Positions 18,426 through 25,907 of a DNA stretch of 64,000 nucleotides are shown in pieces (position 1 is the first letter of the stretch; the number at the start of each line of letters is the position of its first letter). The DNA lies in contig NZ_WTYV01000003.1 in NCBI RefSeq assembly GCF_009827655.1, positions 62,001 to 126,000 of the forward strand, in the 5' to 3' direction. Origin of the DNA: Alteraurantiacibacter buctensis. Its GTDB lineage: Bacteria > Pseudomonadota > Alphaproteobacteria > Sphingomonadales > Sphingomonadaceae. Position numbers and translations under genes: made by a program. The notes under the pieces were generated by a model that made no database searches, had not been told where the DNA came from, and worked only from the letters and a program-made list of their open reading frames with translations.

Positions 18426-18499
18426 AACCCGGCTTGGGCAGGCCCGTGTTGGCCTGGCCTTTGGCCAGTCCTGCCCGCGCCAGCCCGCCCAAGCGGGTT
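18426..18499 (+). promoter_or_regulatory. Structured leader element, copy 1
   Basis: AACCCGGCTTGGGC (18426-18439) pairs with GCCCAAGCGGGTT (18487-18499), 13 pairs with one bulged G. It encloses the hairpin CTGGCC-TTT-GGCCAG (18454-18468). CGTGTTG before the hairpin and TGCCCGC after it are shared with the copies at 20777 and 62400, while stem bases differ in a compensating way. It precedes the DUF2493 gene by about 100 nt and could be an undescribed cis-regulatory RNA or a member of the radC RNA class. Confidence 0.6.
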
Positions 18500-18545
18500 C
18501 CCCTGACGGTGCGGGTCCCGCCTCAAGCTGACCCTGACGGGCTCT

Positions 18546-18578
18546 CGCTGGCGCAGCCCAATGCTGCAAGCGTCAGCG
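18546..18578 (+). promoter_or_regulatory. Nested double hairpin near the DUF2493 gene RBS
   Basis: CGCTG (18546-18550) pairs with CAGCG (18574-18578). Inside it GCAGC (18553-18557) pairs with GCTGC (18563-18567). AGGAGG and ATG 18604 follow. Confidence 0.45.
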
Positions 18579-18603
18579 TCACACCAGTCAGGAGGATAGA
18601 CCC

Positions 18604-19557
18604 ATGCACACCACTTTTGTCGACCAGCTCGCCGGGCTCGATCTCGCCGGGTTCTCGATCGGACCCGCGCCCTTGGCGCAGACCGACTTCCCGACCTCGG
18701 AGGAGGTCAACCAGACGCTATCCGCTGTCTGGTCCGACCTGTTTGCGATGGTATCGGGGACCGCGCTCGAAGCCGATGGAGAGGACCTGGGCTGGGCCTT
18801 CGTCAATCTGTTCCACCGGTCTGCGCAGCGCAAATCCACTGCGCTCGACCGGGCGACCGATGAGGTTCGCGCACTCATCGCCACCGCCGATGGCTCGGAA
18901 GTCCACACCCACGATCTCGAGACCCAGATCGAGCGAGCGCAATGCGCCGAGAGCGCCATGCTGGCGCTCGAAGAGATGCGCGAGGTTGCCGCCAGTCTCT
19001 ACCTCAACGAGTTCGGATCCTCGTGGAAGCCGGTGTCGAGTTCGCGCTTCAACCACGGGGCCATGCTGACCTCCGCGCTGGTCGAAGGCCGCGACTTCCT
19101 GCGCGCGCGTTCCGAGGCGAGGCATCGGGCCGCCATGCCCGAAGGCACGCCGGTCGTCTTCGCCGGTGGGCGCACCCGCCAGGCAAGCGATGCCGAGGCG
19201 GTGACCTTTGCCAACAACGTCTGGGCCACCCTCGACAAGGTCCACGACCGGGTTCCCGACATGGTCCTCATCCACGGCGGCGACACCAAGGGGGTCGACC
19301 GGCTCGCGGCCAGCTGGGCCGAGCGGCGCGGGATCGCGCAGGTAACCTTCTCGCTCGATATGCGCCTTGGTGCCCGGGCCGGGTTCAAGCGCAACGAGCG
19401 CATGCTCTCGGCGGATCCGCGCTACGTCGTCGCCTTTCCTGGTAACGGCGTTCTTGAACGCCTGGTGATCGAGGCCAAGGCCCGGCGGATCACCGTGGTC
19501 GATCGCCGTGGCCCGCTCGGTACCTGCCCGAAAAGCACACCGGCCAGCACCTCCTAA
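18604..19557 (+). CDS. DUF2493 (YspA-like SLOG) protein
   Basis: This 317-residue protein has an N-terminal helical region of about 170 residues and a C-terminal SLOG/YspA domain (about 180-300): TPVVFAGGRTRQASDAEAV, VLIHGGDTKGVDRLAASWAE, the GAxAGFKRNERML helix and YVVAFPGNG. SLOG domains bind nucleotide-derived ligands and occur in defence and signalling systems; DUF2493 proteins are frequent in sphingomonad integrative elements with unknown function. AGGAGG lies 8 bp upstream of the ATG. Its long structured leader is shared with both ssb genes, which implies common regulation. Confidence 0.85.
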   Translation: MHTTFVDQLAGLDLAGFSIGPAPLAQTDFPTSEEVNQTLSAVWSDLFAMVSGTALEADGEDLGWAFVNLFHRSAQRKSTALDRATDEVRALIATADGSEVHTHDLETQIERAQCAESAMLALEEMREVAASLYLNEFGSSWKPVSSSRFNHGAMLTSALVEGRDFLRARSEARHRAAMPEGTPVVFAGGRTRQASDAEAVTFANNVWATLDKVHDRVPDMVLIHGGDTKGVDRLAASWAERRGIAQVTFSLDMRLGARAGFKRNERMLSADPRYVVAFPGNGVLERLVIEAKARRITVVDRRGPLGTCPKSTPASTS

Positions 19558-19574
19558 GGCCGCCAAGGCCTTCG

Positions 19575-19598
19575 CGCCAGCGCCCGCGGGCGCTGGCG
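19575..19598. repeat. 24-nt perfect palindrome
   Basis: CGCCAGCGCCCG at 19575-19586 is followed directly by its reverse complement at 19587-19598. It begins 17 bp after the DUF2493 stop. It may be a terminator-like hairpin (there is only TT after it) or a protein-binding palindrome before the DUF6878 gene. Confidence 0.6.
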
Positions 19599-19633
19599 TT
19601 ACCGCGGAAGAGAGGAGGCATGCGCAGGGTTTT

Positions 19634-19662
19634 GCGGTGCCGGTGAAGGCCATCGGGACCGC
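19634..19662 (+). promoter_or_regulatory. Nested double-hairpin leader of the DUF6878 gene
   Basis: GCGGT (19634-19638) pairs with ACCGC (19658-19662). Inside it CGGTG (19641-19645) pairs with CATCG (19651-19655), with one G-U pair. AAGGAGG and ATG 19682 follow. Confidence 0.4.
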
Positions 19663-19681
19663 CAGGCCTAAGGAGGATACG

Positions 19682-20167
19682 ATGAACGATTTGACCACGA
19701 TGATGGCGGAATTTGCGAGCCATCTCGCGACGCGGCAGATCCGCGTCGCCGACCGCATCGGGCAGCTGGAAGAAGTGCTCATTCCGCAGCTCAGGGCTGG
19801 CGGGATCGCCGCGGTCGAGGTCACTTTCGACGGCGCGGGAGACAGCGGCGCGGTCGAAGACGTGCTGTGTCTGGATGCCGCCGGGGCGACGATCACCTGT
19901 CCAAGCGTGATGCTGGAACTTCCCCCAGCCCAAGCGCGGGCAGGCAATGGTGGAGATGAGGGGTTTGGCGATGATGGCCGAACGCCGCAGGCACTCGATG
20001 CAGCGCTTGAGCAGCTGACCTATCTTGCGCTCGAACGGCATCATCCCGGGTGGGAGAACAACGACGGTGCTTACGGACAGCTTGTGATCGACGTCGCGGC
20101 GGGCACCTTTGCGCTCGATTGCAGCCTGCGCTTCATCGCCACCGACGATCATTCGACCGCGCTCTAG
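19682..20167 (+). CDS. DUF6878-family protein
   Basis: This 161-residue protein belongs to a small family seen mainly in alphaproteobacterial plasmids and integrative elements. Visible features are an N-terminal helix (MMAEFASHLATRQIRVADRIGQLEEVL), the strand VEVTFDGAGDSGAVEDV and the family-typical HPGWENNDGAYGQLVIDVAAGTFALDC near the C-terminus. No catalytic motif is known. The start at 19682 has AAGGAGGATAC upstream; earlier in-frame starts from 19508 fall within the preceding gene and palindrome. The DUF6915 gene follows after 11 bp, so the two are probably co-transcribed. Confidence 0.85.
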   Translation: MNDLTTMMAEFASHLATRQIRVADRIGQLEEVLIPQLRAGGIAAVEVTFDGAGDSGAVEDVLCLDAAGATITCPSVMLELPPAQARAGNGGDEGFGDDGRTPQALDAALEQLTYLALERHHPGWENNDGAYGQLVIDVAAGTFALDCSLRFIATDDHSTAL

Positions 20168-20178
20168 GAGACCAGCTC

Positions 20179-20616
20179 ATGGCTCATTGCTATTATCACG
20201 CGCTCTCCTCGGTCCGCAAATGGGGCGGGGTGGTCGACGATTATCTCCCGCTCCACCAGTGGTTCGACCAGTCGAAAGCCATTCTTGCCGACCCGCGCCA
20301 CCGGGCCTTGCGTCACCATGCCGAGGGGATCTTCATGCTCGAGACGCTGTTCGGGGCGACAATCGTCAATGCCGATGGCCGCACTGTTCCGGTGCGCCTC
20401 GTCGGCGAACAGCATGTGCGCGAGGACCTTGGTGTCATTCCCTCGTTTGCCGACTGGGCGCGCCTCATCTCCCCGCAGGCATGGATGCTGCGTGGGCATC
20501 CGCTCGACGAGGCCGAAGTGGTGACGGTGGACATGGCGCAGGCGAGCGATGGCGCTGCGTTCAAGGCCATGCCCGTGTCTGGGGCCGAGGTTCGATCGGT
20601 CACCACGCCAATCTGA
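20179..20616 (+). CDS. DUF6915-family protein
   Basis: This 145-residue protein of unknown function has the family core HCYYHALSSVRKWGG, YLPLHQWFDQSKAILADPRHRALRHHAEGIF, VRLVGEQHVREDLGVIPSFADWARLI and QAWMLRG. The histidines in HRALRHHAEG and GEQHVRED could bind metal, but no enzymatic activity is established. The C-terminal 35 residues are variable. GGAGACC lies upstream of ATG 20179. It is in the backbone block before ssb. Confidence 0.85.
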   Translation: MAHCYYHALSSVRKWGGVVDDYLPLHQWFDQSKAILADPRHRALRHHAEGIFMLETLFGATIVNADGRTVPVRLVGEQHVREDLGVIPSFADWARLISPQAWMLRGHPLDEAEVVTVDMAQASDGAAFKAMPVSGAEVRSVTTPI

Positions 20617-20776
20617 CGAGGCCGATCTGACAGGGCACCTGCGGAGCGTGGCTGGGGGACGAGAACAGCTTGTCCAACAGGACCGAGAACGAGGCTGGCT
20701 AACCCCGCTCAGGGCATTCAGCTCCACCCGGCTTCGATGCAAACCTGTCCCTGAAACACCCCGCGTCGAGACGCGC

Positions 20777-20848
20777 AACCCGGATCGGGTTCGGCCGTGT
20801 TGCCGGGCTGTGCCCGGCTGCCCGCACCACCCGTACCAGATCCGGGTT
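20777..20848 (+). promoter_or_regulatory. Structured leader element, copy 2
   Basis: AACCCGGATC (20777-20786) pairs perfectly with GATCCGGGTT (20839-20848). It encloses the hairpin GCCGGGC-TGT-GCCCGGC (20802-20818). Flanking words CGGCCGTGTT and TGCCCGCACCACCCGT are identical or nearly so in the copy upstream of the second ssb, while both stems differ by paired changes. It ends 85 nt before ssb. Confidence 0.65.
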
Positions 20849-20891
20849 CCCCTGCGGTGCGCTTCGCCACTGGGCGCTTCTGCTCGGGTTT

Positions 20892-20915
20892 GCAGCCGGG
20901 ATGGACCCGCGCTGC
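20892..20915 (+). promoter_or_regulatory. Nested hairpin near the ssb copy 1 RBS
   Basis: GCAGC (20892-20896) pairs with GCTGC (20911-20915). CGGG (20897-20900) pairs with CCCG (20906-20909). CAGGAGAAG and ATG 20934 follow. Confidence 0.45.
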
Positions 20916-20933
20916 CCGATCAGGAGAAGTACC

Positions 20934-21335
20934 ATGACCAATCTCGTAATCCTCGTTGGCCGCATCGCTCGCGACCCCGAAACCCGCACCACGCAAGGTG
21001 GCACTGAGATCACCCAGGTCTCGGTGGTGACCGACCGCCCGGCCCGCAAGGACGGCAAGACCTACAAGGACGAGAACGGCTACACCGCCAAGGACAGCGA
21101 GTTCCACCGTGTCACCTGCTTCAACGGCCTCGGCCAGAACGTCGCCAAGTATTGCACCAAGGGCCAGCTGGTGACTGTCGAAGGCCGCATCCATTACACC
21201 CAGTGGGAAGACCAGGACGGTACCAAGCGCTACGGCTGCGAGATCATCGCCGACAAGGTCGACTTCCTCTCGAAGGGCCGGGCCAATGGCAGTGACACCG
21301 CCAACGAAGGCGCTCCCGACATCGACGAGGACTGA
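20934..21335 (+). CDS. ssb: Single-stranded DNA-binding protein, copy 1
   Basis: This is a 133-residue SSB with a single OB fold. It starts MTNLVILVGRIARDPETRTT, carries the strand VTVEGRIHYTQWED, and ends with the acidic tail and APDIDED. The tail is short and ends DIDED rather than the canonical DDDIPF tip, so its protein-partner contacts may differ from the chromosomal SSB. AGGAGAAG lies upstream of the ATG. It is closely similar to the second ssb at 62575; both follow the same kind of structured leader. It should coat single-stranded element DNA during transfer or replication. Confidence 0.95.
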   Translation: MTNLVILVGRIARDPETRTTQGGTEITQVSVVTDRPARKDGKTYKDENGYTAKDSEFHRVTCFNGLGQNVAKYCTKGQLVTVEGRIHYTQWEDQDGTKRYGCEIIADKVDFLSKGRANGSDTANEGAPDIDED

Positions 21336-21355
21336 CCCTCGCAAGCATTGAACAA

Positions 21356-21389
21356 GGCCCCGGTGGCGCGAGCCATCGGGGCCTTTTTC
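21356..21389 (+). terminator. Intrinsic terminator of ssb copy 1
   Basis: GGCCCCG (21356-21362) pairs with CGGGGCC (21377-21383), extended inward by GTGGC/GCCAT around a GCGA loop and followed by five T residues. It separates ssb from the convergent DUF6437 gene. Confidence 0.85.
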
Positions 21390-21447
21390 TGTGCTCACCG
21401 GCGATGGCGGCGCGAGGGGCATCGAACCCCCCGCGCCGCCTGATGGC

Positions 21448-21684
21448 TCATCTTGGCGATGGGGAAATGCGCTTCATCGTCTCCTCGATACCGAGCTCGC
21501 GTACCCTCAGCATCAGCCGCTTGAGCGCTGCCGGTTCGAGCGTCTCTGCGCCGCATTCGAGCATGATCGCACCGAGTTCAGCGGCCACGCTTTCGCGTAA
21601 ACGCGCTTCCTCGACGGCAAGCTGTTCACGTTGCTCCTGCAATCTGCGCAAGGCATCGCGCGCATTCACTTTGGACCTGGCCAT
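21448..21684 (-). CDS. DUF6437-family small protein
   Basis: This 78-residue, charged and helical protein starts MARSKVNARDALRRLQEQREQ and has a central ELGAIMLECGAETLEPAALKRLM segment. The family is small, of unknown function, and associated with alphaproteobacterial mobile elements; some members are described as conjugation-linked helical proteins. The start at 21684 has GAAAGG upstream; the longer in-frame start at 21825 lacks one. The gene is convergent with ssb. A coiled-coil tendency in residues 10-45 suggests oligomerisation. Confidence 0.7.
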   Translation of the reverse strand: MARSKVNARDALRRLQEQREQLAVEEARLRESVAAELGAIMLECGAETLEPAALKRLMLRVRELGIEETMKRISPSPR

Positions 21685-21848
21685 GGGACAAACCTTTCGT
21701 TGGCCGTTGGTCCCCTCCAGCCCTGACAGTGCCACTCGCTCGCTCCTGTAGGAAACTGGTTTCTGGGGCGAGAGCAGCTCGATGCCGCGAGGGTTGGAGA
21801 GAGGTTTCTCTCGCAGACTTGCCAAGTGTGACGGGGGCTTTGGGGCCG

Positions 21849-21980
21849 CGTCAAGGACGACGGGGCCCCACCATTTTGCCTCCCCTTCGCTGCGCTACGG
21901 TCCAGCAAAATCGTTGCCCCCATCGCCGCTGCGCGGCCGCGCCATGGCGCGGTCCCTGACCCAGCCCGTCACCCCCATCC
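21849..21980 (+). repeat. Conserved non-coding element E, copy 1
   Basis: This roughly 130-bp stretch runs from CGTCAAGGACG to CCCCCATCCG and aligns along its length with 63112-63245. It contains ATTTTGC (21873-21879), which can pair with GCAAAAT (21905-21911) around an invariant CCTCCCCTTCGCTGCGCTA core. A 16-nt palindrome, CCGCGCCATGGCGCGG, lies at 21937-21952. In the other copy the palindrome is replaced by a different hairpin at the same place. It lies upstream of the small DEGDY gene in both copies. Confidence 0.7.
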
Positions 21981-21988
21981 GTGCAGAT

Positions 21989-22014
21989 CCTGATGCGACG
22001 CATCGACCATCAGG
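21989..22014 (+). promoter_or_regulatory. RBS-masking hairpin of the 22025 gene
   Basis: CCTGA (21989-21993) pairs with TCAGG (22010-22014), the latter being part of the ribosome binding site CAGGAGG. Inside it TGC (21994-21996) pairs with GCA (22000-22002). Confidence 0.45.
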
Positions 22015-22024
22015 AGGAACGATC

Positions 22025-22258
22025 ATGCATATCTCACACCACACCGTCCGGGGCATCTCGGCAGACCAGGCAGCCTTCGTGGCCGCGCTCGACCAGGCCC
22101 ACGCCCGGTCCTACCACAGTTACTTCACCCAGTACGTTCTGACCGACGATGAGCGGGGCTACATCGCCATCGACGAGGGTGACTACGGGGCGCTTCCCCC
22201 GGCCTATCTCGACCGGGTCATCGACACCGTGCCGGGCAGGCTCAGCGACGAATTCTGA
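22025..22258 (+). CDS. Small DEGDY-motif protein, paralogue of 63286
   Basis: This 77-residue protein is not assigned to a named family. It shares with the protein at 63286 the C-terminal half: GY(I/F)A(I/L)DEGDY(G/N)ALP, then a leucine-rich helix with V(I/V)(D/H)T, and an identical SDEF end. The N-terminal halves differ more. CAGGAGG lies eight bases upstream of ATG. It is preceded by conserved element E and followed by a terminator, and the same block occurs after the second ssb, so it is a stable backbone component. The acidic character suggests a DNA-mimic or protein-binding role, which is speculation. Confidence 0.8.
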   Translation: MHISHHTVRGISADQAAFVAALDQAHARSYHSYFTQYVLTDDERGYIAIDEGDYGALPPAYLDRVIDTVPGRLSDEF

Positions 22259-22269
22259 CACCGGCCACG

Positions 22270-22305
22270 AGGAGGAAGTCCATCAGGGCTTCCTCCTTTT
22301 GTTTT
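22270..22305 (+). terminator. Intrinsic terminator after the 22025 gene
   Basis: AGGAGGAAG (22270-22278) pairs with CTTCCTCCT (22289-22297), followed by TTTGTTTTG. It lies 11 bp after the stop. Confidence 0.85.
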
Positions 22306-22360
22306 GCTCGAGGACCTTTGCGAACCCCGTAGTTGTTCGGGATAGCGCAGTCCATGGGTC

Positions 22361-22555
22361 TCACTCGCCGCCTTCTGGCGTGTCGAATGCCTCGAGCCGT
22401 TCGGGCATGCCGAGCACCTTGATCGCGGCGAATGTGATTGCCTCGGCACGGGTCGGGAAAGCCTCGGCCGAGCTAATAGACACACCATTGGAATAGGTGA
22501 CCTTTGTCTGGAACCCATTGCCCTTGGGGTTTGCGCTCAAAGTCACCTGCGTCAT
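22361..22555 (-). CDS. Small hypothetical protein
   Basis: This 64-residue ORF has GGGAG nine bases before the ATG and codon use like its neighbours. The sequence TQVTLSANPKGNGFQTKVTY, AFPTRAEAITFAAIKVL suggests a small alternating strand/helix fold resembling short DUF proteins found in proteobacterial plasmids. The family is not recognised. It converges with the 22025 gene across the terminator and is divergent from the integrase. Confidence 0.6.
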   Translation of the reverse strand: MTQVTLSANPKGNGFQTKVTYSNGVSISSAEAFPTRAEAITFAAIKVLGMPERLEAFDTPEGGE

Positions 22556-22743
22556 GGTATGGACTCCCTCGCGTCATTGCCGGGACCATGATCATAGGTC
22601 GCTGCGGTCGACTTTCACACCGTCATCATCAAATTGCCGCTGCGGTCAAAGGTACCCGCTTCTTGCTTGGCAGCATTCCCCATATCCTCCTGATACGAAC
22701 CGGATCTGGCAGCCGGATTTCGACCGGCAAAGGGGGTACAATT

Positions 22744-22769
22744 GGCACACCGTACGCAGCCTAAGCTGC
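22744..22769. repeat. 17-bp direct repeat, copy 1, with adjoining hairpin (candidate attachment or integrase control site)
   Basis: GGCACACCGTACGCAGC (22744-22760) is identical at 63924-63940. In both places GCAGC is followed after 3-4 bases by GCTGC, making a small hairpin. It lies 14 bp before the integrase start. It could be an attachment-site core, a recombinase arm site, or an operator. Confidence 0.55.
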
Positions 22770-22773
22770 ATTT

Positions 22774-24018
22774 ATGGAGCAAAACCTAGTAAAAACAGAT
22801 AGTTCGAAATTTCTAACCCACCGGCAATCTGTGGGTGGGCAAGGCACAGCCGTCACCCACAAACGCCAATCCAATAAGCTGAAACTGACCGGTCATGTGG
22901 CCCGTCGAGCCTCACTTCCGCTCGGGATTACATGGGATAATGAACTGCCCGGCTTCGGACTGCGCAAGCGCAAGTCCGGACACCTTAGCTGGATATTGAA
23001 GTACAGGCCCCGAGGCGTGCAGAGGATGGTGACGCTGGGACGCGCGGGAGTGGCGGCAGGTGCGCTGGGCGCTCCCGCCGCGCGCGCTGCCGCGCGCAGA
23101 TTGCTCATCAGGGCTACGCTTGCCGACCTGCCGTCTGCGCCCGAGCAGAAAAAGGTCCCGCTCTTTGTCGACTTCGCCGAGGAATTCTGGACCGACTATT
23201 CGCCGCACTGGAAACCGTCGACCAGGACGAGCTCCCGCTCGCGCATCGATCAGCTGCTGATACCGCAATTCGGCGAACTTCCGGTCGACATGATCGCACG
23301 ATCCGACATCAACCGCTGGCGCGACTCCATGACAAAGAAGGAAGGGAGCTTCAATCGCACCATCCCGATCATGTCGGTCATGATGCAGTATGCGGAGAAG
23401 CTCGGGTATCGCGCCAAGAGCACCAACCCTTGTCGCGGTGTTTCCCGCTTCAAGCGCGAGCTCCCGGAGCGCTACCTTTCCGCCGACGAATACCGCCGGC
23501 TCGGCAGCGTGTTAGCCAGTCACGAGTTTGCGAACCCGTTCGTGACCCCGGCGCTCCTCATGCTCATTTACACGGGCGCACGTGCCTCTGAGATCACAAC
23601 ACTGCGCTGGCGCTACGTCCAGATTCCTCGACTTGCCTTGCCCGACAGCAAGACCGGCCCGAAGACCATCTATCTCAACCGGCAAGCGATTGACGTTCTG
23701 AATGGCCTCGACCGCCGTGCCGACGACCAGCTTGTCTTTCCGGCGTTGCATCGGGAGAATCCAATCGATCTGGGACAGCACTGGATCAAAATCAGGCGCA
23801 AGGCCGCTCTACCCGATGTCCGGCTTCATGATCTTCGCCACAGCTTTGCCTCGGTGGCCATTGCCAAGGGCATTCCGCTCGCGACCATCGGCAAGCTCTT
23901 GGGGCATGCGTTGCCCGAGACGACCGCGCGCTATGCGCACCTAGCCGACGACATCATCTTGGAGAGTGCCGAGCGGATCTGTTCGAGCCTCGCCGGCGCA
24001 CTGGGCATCGCGGCGTGA
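22774..24018 (+). CDS. Tyrosine recombinase/integrase A
   Basis: This is a 414-residue site-specific recombinase with a complete catalytic set: R270 (TGARASE), K293 (DSKTG), H352 and R355 (LHDLRHSF), H378 (LLGH) and Y387 (ARYAHL). An N-terminal Arm/DUF4102-like domain (residues about 45-120, ITWDNELPGFGLRKRKSG) precedes the SAM-like core-binding domain. Its stop overlaps the start of a second recombinase by 4 bp, so the two are translated together. The start at 22774 lacks a clear ribosome binding site. It is likely responsible, with its partner, for integrating the element; the 17-bp repeat just upstream is a candidate site. Confidence 0.93.
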   Translation: MEQNLVKTDSSKFLTHRQSVGGQGTAVTHKRQSNKLKLTGHVARRASLPLGITWDNELPGFGLRKRKSGHLSWILKYRPRGVQRMVTLGRAGVAAGALGAPAARAAARRLLIRATLADLPSAPEQKKVPLFVDFAEEFWTDYSPHWKPSTRTSSRSRIDQLLIPQFGELPVDMIARSDINRWRDSMTKKEGSFNRTIPIMSVMMQYAEKLGYRAKSTNPCRGVSRFKRELPERYLSADEYRRLGSVLASHEFANPFVTPALLMLIYTGARASEITTLRWRYVQIPRLALPDSKTGPKTIYLNRQAIDVLNGLDRRADDQLVFPALHRENPIDLGQHWIKIRRKAALPDVRLHDLRHSFASVAIAKGIPLATIGKLLGHALPETTARYAHLADDIILESAERICSSLAGALGIAA

Positions 24019-25196
24019 CGGGATACGACCTCAAGCATATCCTGGCCGAGGAACTCGCGCGCGTTGTTCCGGGTGAGGCGGGGAAGCGGCGAACGAGATT
24101 TGACTATGTGCTTCCGGGCTTTGGCGAGCGCATCCACAGCTCAGGACGCAAGAGCTACGTCCTCCAGCGGACCATCGGCGGCAAGCAGCGGTTGATAACG
24201 ATCGGCGATGCCGCCATTGTTACCGAGCGCCTCGCGAAGGATATTGCCCGCCGTCTGATCCTCCGGATCGAGGTCGGGCAGAACCCAGCAGACAAGAAGA
24301 AGCGCGGCAGGAAGACGCCGACCTATGCGGCGTTCCTTCAGTCCTACTGGGATGTGGCGGCACCGACCTGGAAGAAGTCGACGCGCGAGATCCACGACAT
24401 CTACCGCCGCACGCACCTCGATCATGCGTTCGCGAGCAAGTTCATCGACGAGATCGATCATGCCGATGCGGTGCGCTGGCACGCGGAGGTAACGCGCTCG
24501 GCAGGGCCGGGCGCAGCAAACCGCGCCATGGAAATTCTGAAAGCCATGTTCGCCAAGGCCGAGGCCTGGGGCTATATTCCTGAGCACTCAAACCCCTTTC
24601 GAGGCGTGAAGAAGAACAGGGGGCGCAAGATCGAACGGTTTCTGAGCGACGCCGAAATGGCGCGGCTCGGGAAAGCCCTTGCCGACCGGCGCGCTGACCA
24701 GCCCGTCGAAGCGGCGCTAGTCACACTGCTCGCGTTGACAGGATGCCGACGCGGCGAAATCCTCAACCTCACCTGGGGCGAGGTTCAGGGGAGGAAGCTC
24801 AAACTGACCGACTCCAAGACCGGCCCGCGTATCGTCTGGCTTGGCGAGGAGGCGAGGGCGGTGCTCGATGGATTGCCGCGCGGGAAGAGGGATGAGCGGG
24901 TGTTTCCATTCAAGGGGCAGTCGGTTTCAGCGATTGACTGGTTCTGGCGCAAGCTCCGACGTGATGCCGGTCTGGATGACGTCAGGCTCCACGATCTGAG
25001 GCACAACTATGCCAGCCTGGCAGCGCGATCATCCGAGACTTTGCCGATGATTGGAAGCCTCCTTGGCCACAGGCAGGTTTCGACAACAGCTCGGTATGCA
25101 CACTTGGATGATACCTCCCTCCTTGAGGCTGCGACCGAAATTGGTGATGAAATCGCGTGCAGACTGGCGCTATCCGAAGCCCCCTGGCGTCAGTGA
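24015..25196 (+). CDS. Tyrosine recombinase/integrase B
   Basis: This is a 393-residue recombinase, distinct from A. The catalytic residues are R246 (GCRRGE), K268 (DSKTG), H326 and R329 (LHDLRHNY), H352 (LLGH) and Y361 (ARYAHL). An Arm-type N-terminal domain (DYVLPGFGERIHSSGRKSYVLQ) is present. The GTG start at 24015 overlaps the stop of recombinase A. Pairs of overlapping tyrosine recombinases are known from other elements where the two proteins act together or on different arms. No excisionase was recognised nearby. Confidence 0.92.
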   Translation: MTGYDLKHILAEELARVVPGEAGKRRTRFDYVLPGFGERIHSSGRKSYVLQRTIGGKQRLITIGDAAIVTERLAKDIARRLILRIEVGQNPADKKKRGRKTPTYAAFLQSYWDVAAPTWKKSTREIHDIYRRTHLDHAFASKFIDEIDHADAVRWHAEVTRSAGPGAANRAMEILKAMFAKAEAWGYIPEHSNPFRGVKKNRGRKIERFLSDAEMARLGKALADRRADQPVEAALVTLLALTGCRRGEILNLTWGEVQGRKLKLTDSKTGPRIVWLGEEARAVLDGLPRGKRDERVFPFKGQSVSAIDWFWRKLRRDAGLDDVRLHDLRHNYASLAARSSETLPMIGSLLGHRQVSTTARYAHLDDTSLLEAATEIGDEIACRLALSEAPWRQ

Positions 25197-25413
25197 GATT
25201 TCGCGCTCCAGAGATTCGAATTCAATGTCGTGGGGTCTAATTCGCTTGGCAGCTTTGCGCCCCAAATTAAGGCCATCGAATTCCATGCGACGATCACCTC
25301 GAAGCGGACATTAGAATGCATCGGTGGCGATCTGTCGGCAAAGCTTCAGCAATCATCAGGCATAGCCCATGTCAGTCAGCCCCCGGAACTGACCAAATAG
25401 AAAAAGAGACCGC

Positions 25414-25443
25414 TTGACGAAATTACATTGCAGCCCATATTAT
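25414..25443 (+). promoter_or_regulatory. Promoter of ohr copy 1
   Basis: TTGACG (25414-25419) and TATTAT (25438-25443) are spaced 18 bp apart. The spacer holds AAATTACATTGC, which resembles one half of the OhrR operator seen upstream of the second ohr (AAATTATATATTGC), with a degenerate right half. Confidence 0.6.
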
Positions 25444-25470
25444 GGCTAGCCAGTTAAAAGGACCGATGCC

Positions 25471-25896
25471 ATGAAGATACTCTATACTGCCCAGGTCACT
25501 GCCACAGGCGGTCGTAGCGGTTGCGTTGCCAGCGACGATGGGTTGCTCGAAGTCGATCTTGCCCTGCCCGCAGCACTGGGCGGAAAGGGTGGAGCGACCA
25601 ATCCCGAACAGCTTTTCGCGGCTGGTTACGCTGCCTGTTTCGGCAATGCGGTAATCCACGTCACCCGCAACACGCACAAGATCGCCGATAACGACGTCAC
25701 AGTCGTCGGTACGGTCTCGATGTCGCCGAATGCCGAAGGTGGCTTTGTCCTGTCGGTCGCACTCGATGTCGCTATTGCCGGGGTCGACCAGGACACGGCT
25801 GAAAAGATCGTGGCACAGGCACACGAAGTCTGCCCCTATTCCAACGCGGTACGCGGAAATGTCGATGTTGACCTTAAGGTTCGGGCAGAGGCCTAA
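25471..25896 (+). CDS. ohr: Organic hydroperoxide resistance protein, copy 1
   Basis: Ohr is a thiol peroxidase that reduces organic hydroperoxides in the cytoplasm. The 141-residue product has the peroxidatic cysteine C56 (YAACFGNAV), the resolving cysteine C121 (CPYSNAVRGN) and the catalytic arginine in GGRSG. AAAAGG lies nine bases upstream of the ATG; an out-of-frame ATG five bases earlier is ignored. ohrR follows after 11 bp. A second, divergent ohr-ohrR pair lies at 38952, so the region has redundant peroxide defence. Confidence 0.97.
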   Translation: MKILYTAQVTATGGRSGCVASDDGLLEVDLALPAALGGKGGATNPEQLFAAGYAACFGNAVIHVTRNTHKIADNDVTVVGTVSMSPNAEGGFVLSVALDVAIAGVDQDTAEKIVAQAHEVCPYSNAVRGNVDVDLKVRAEA

Positions 25897-25907
25897 CGGA
25901 ATCGCCC

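Larger units (their letters stand above)
18260..18603. other. 344-bp non-coding leader of the DUF2493 gene
   Basis: No gene was found. The stretch is GC-rich and structured. It holds one of three copies of a closed-stem RNA-like element (18426-18499) and a nested double hairpin beside the ribosome binding site (18546-18578). Confidence 0.6.
20617..20933. other. 317-bp non-coding leader of ssb copy 1
   Basis: No gene was found. The region contains a second copy of the closed-stem leader element (20777-20848) and a nested hairpin adjacent to the ssb ribosome binding site (20892-20915). Confidence 0.6.
21685..22024. other. 340-bp intergenic region with conserved element
   Basis: No gene was found. 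The second half (21849-21980) is a conserved non-coding element repeated at 63112-63245. A further hairpin follows at the ribosome binding site of the 22025 gene. Confidence 0.6.
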
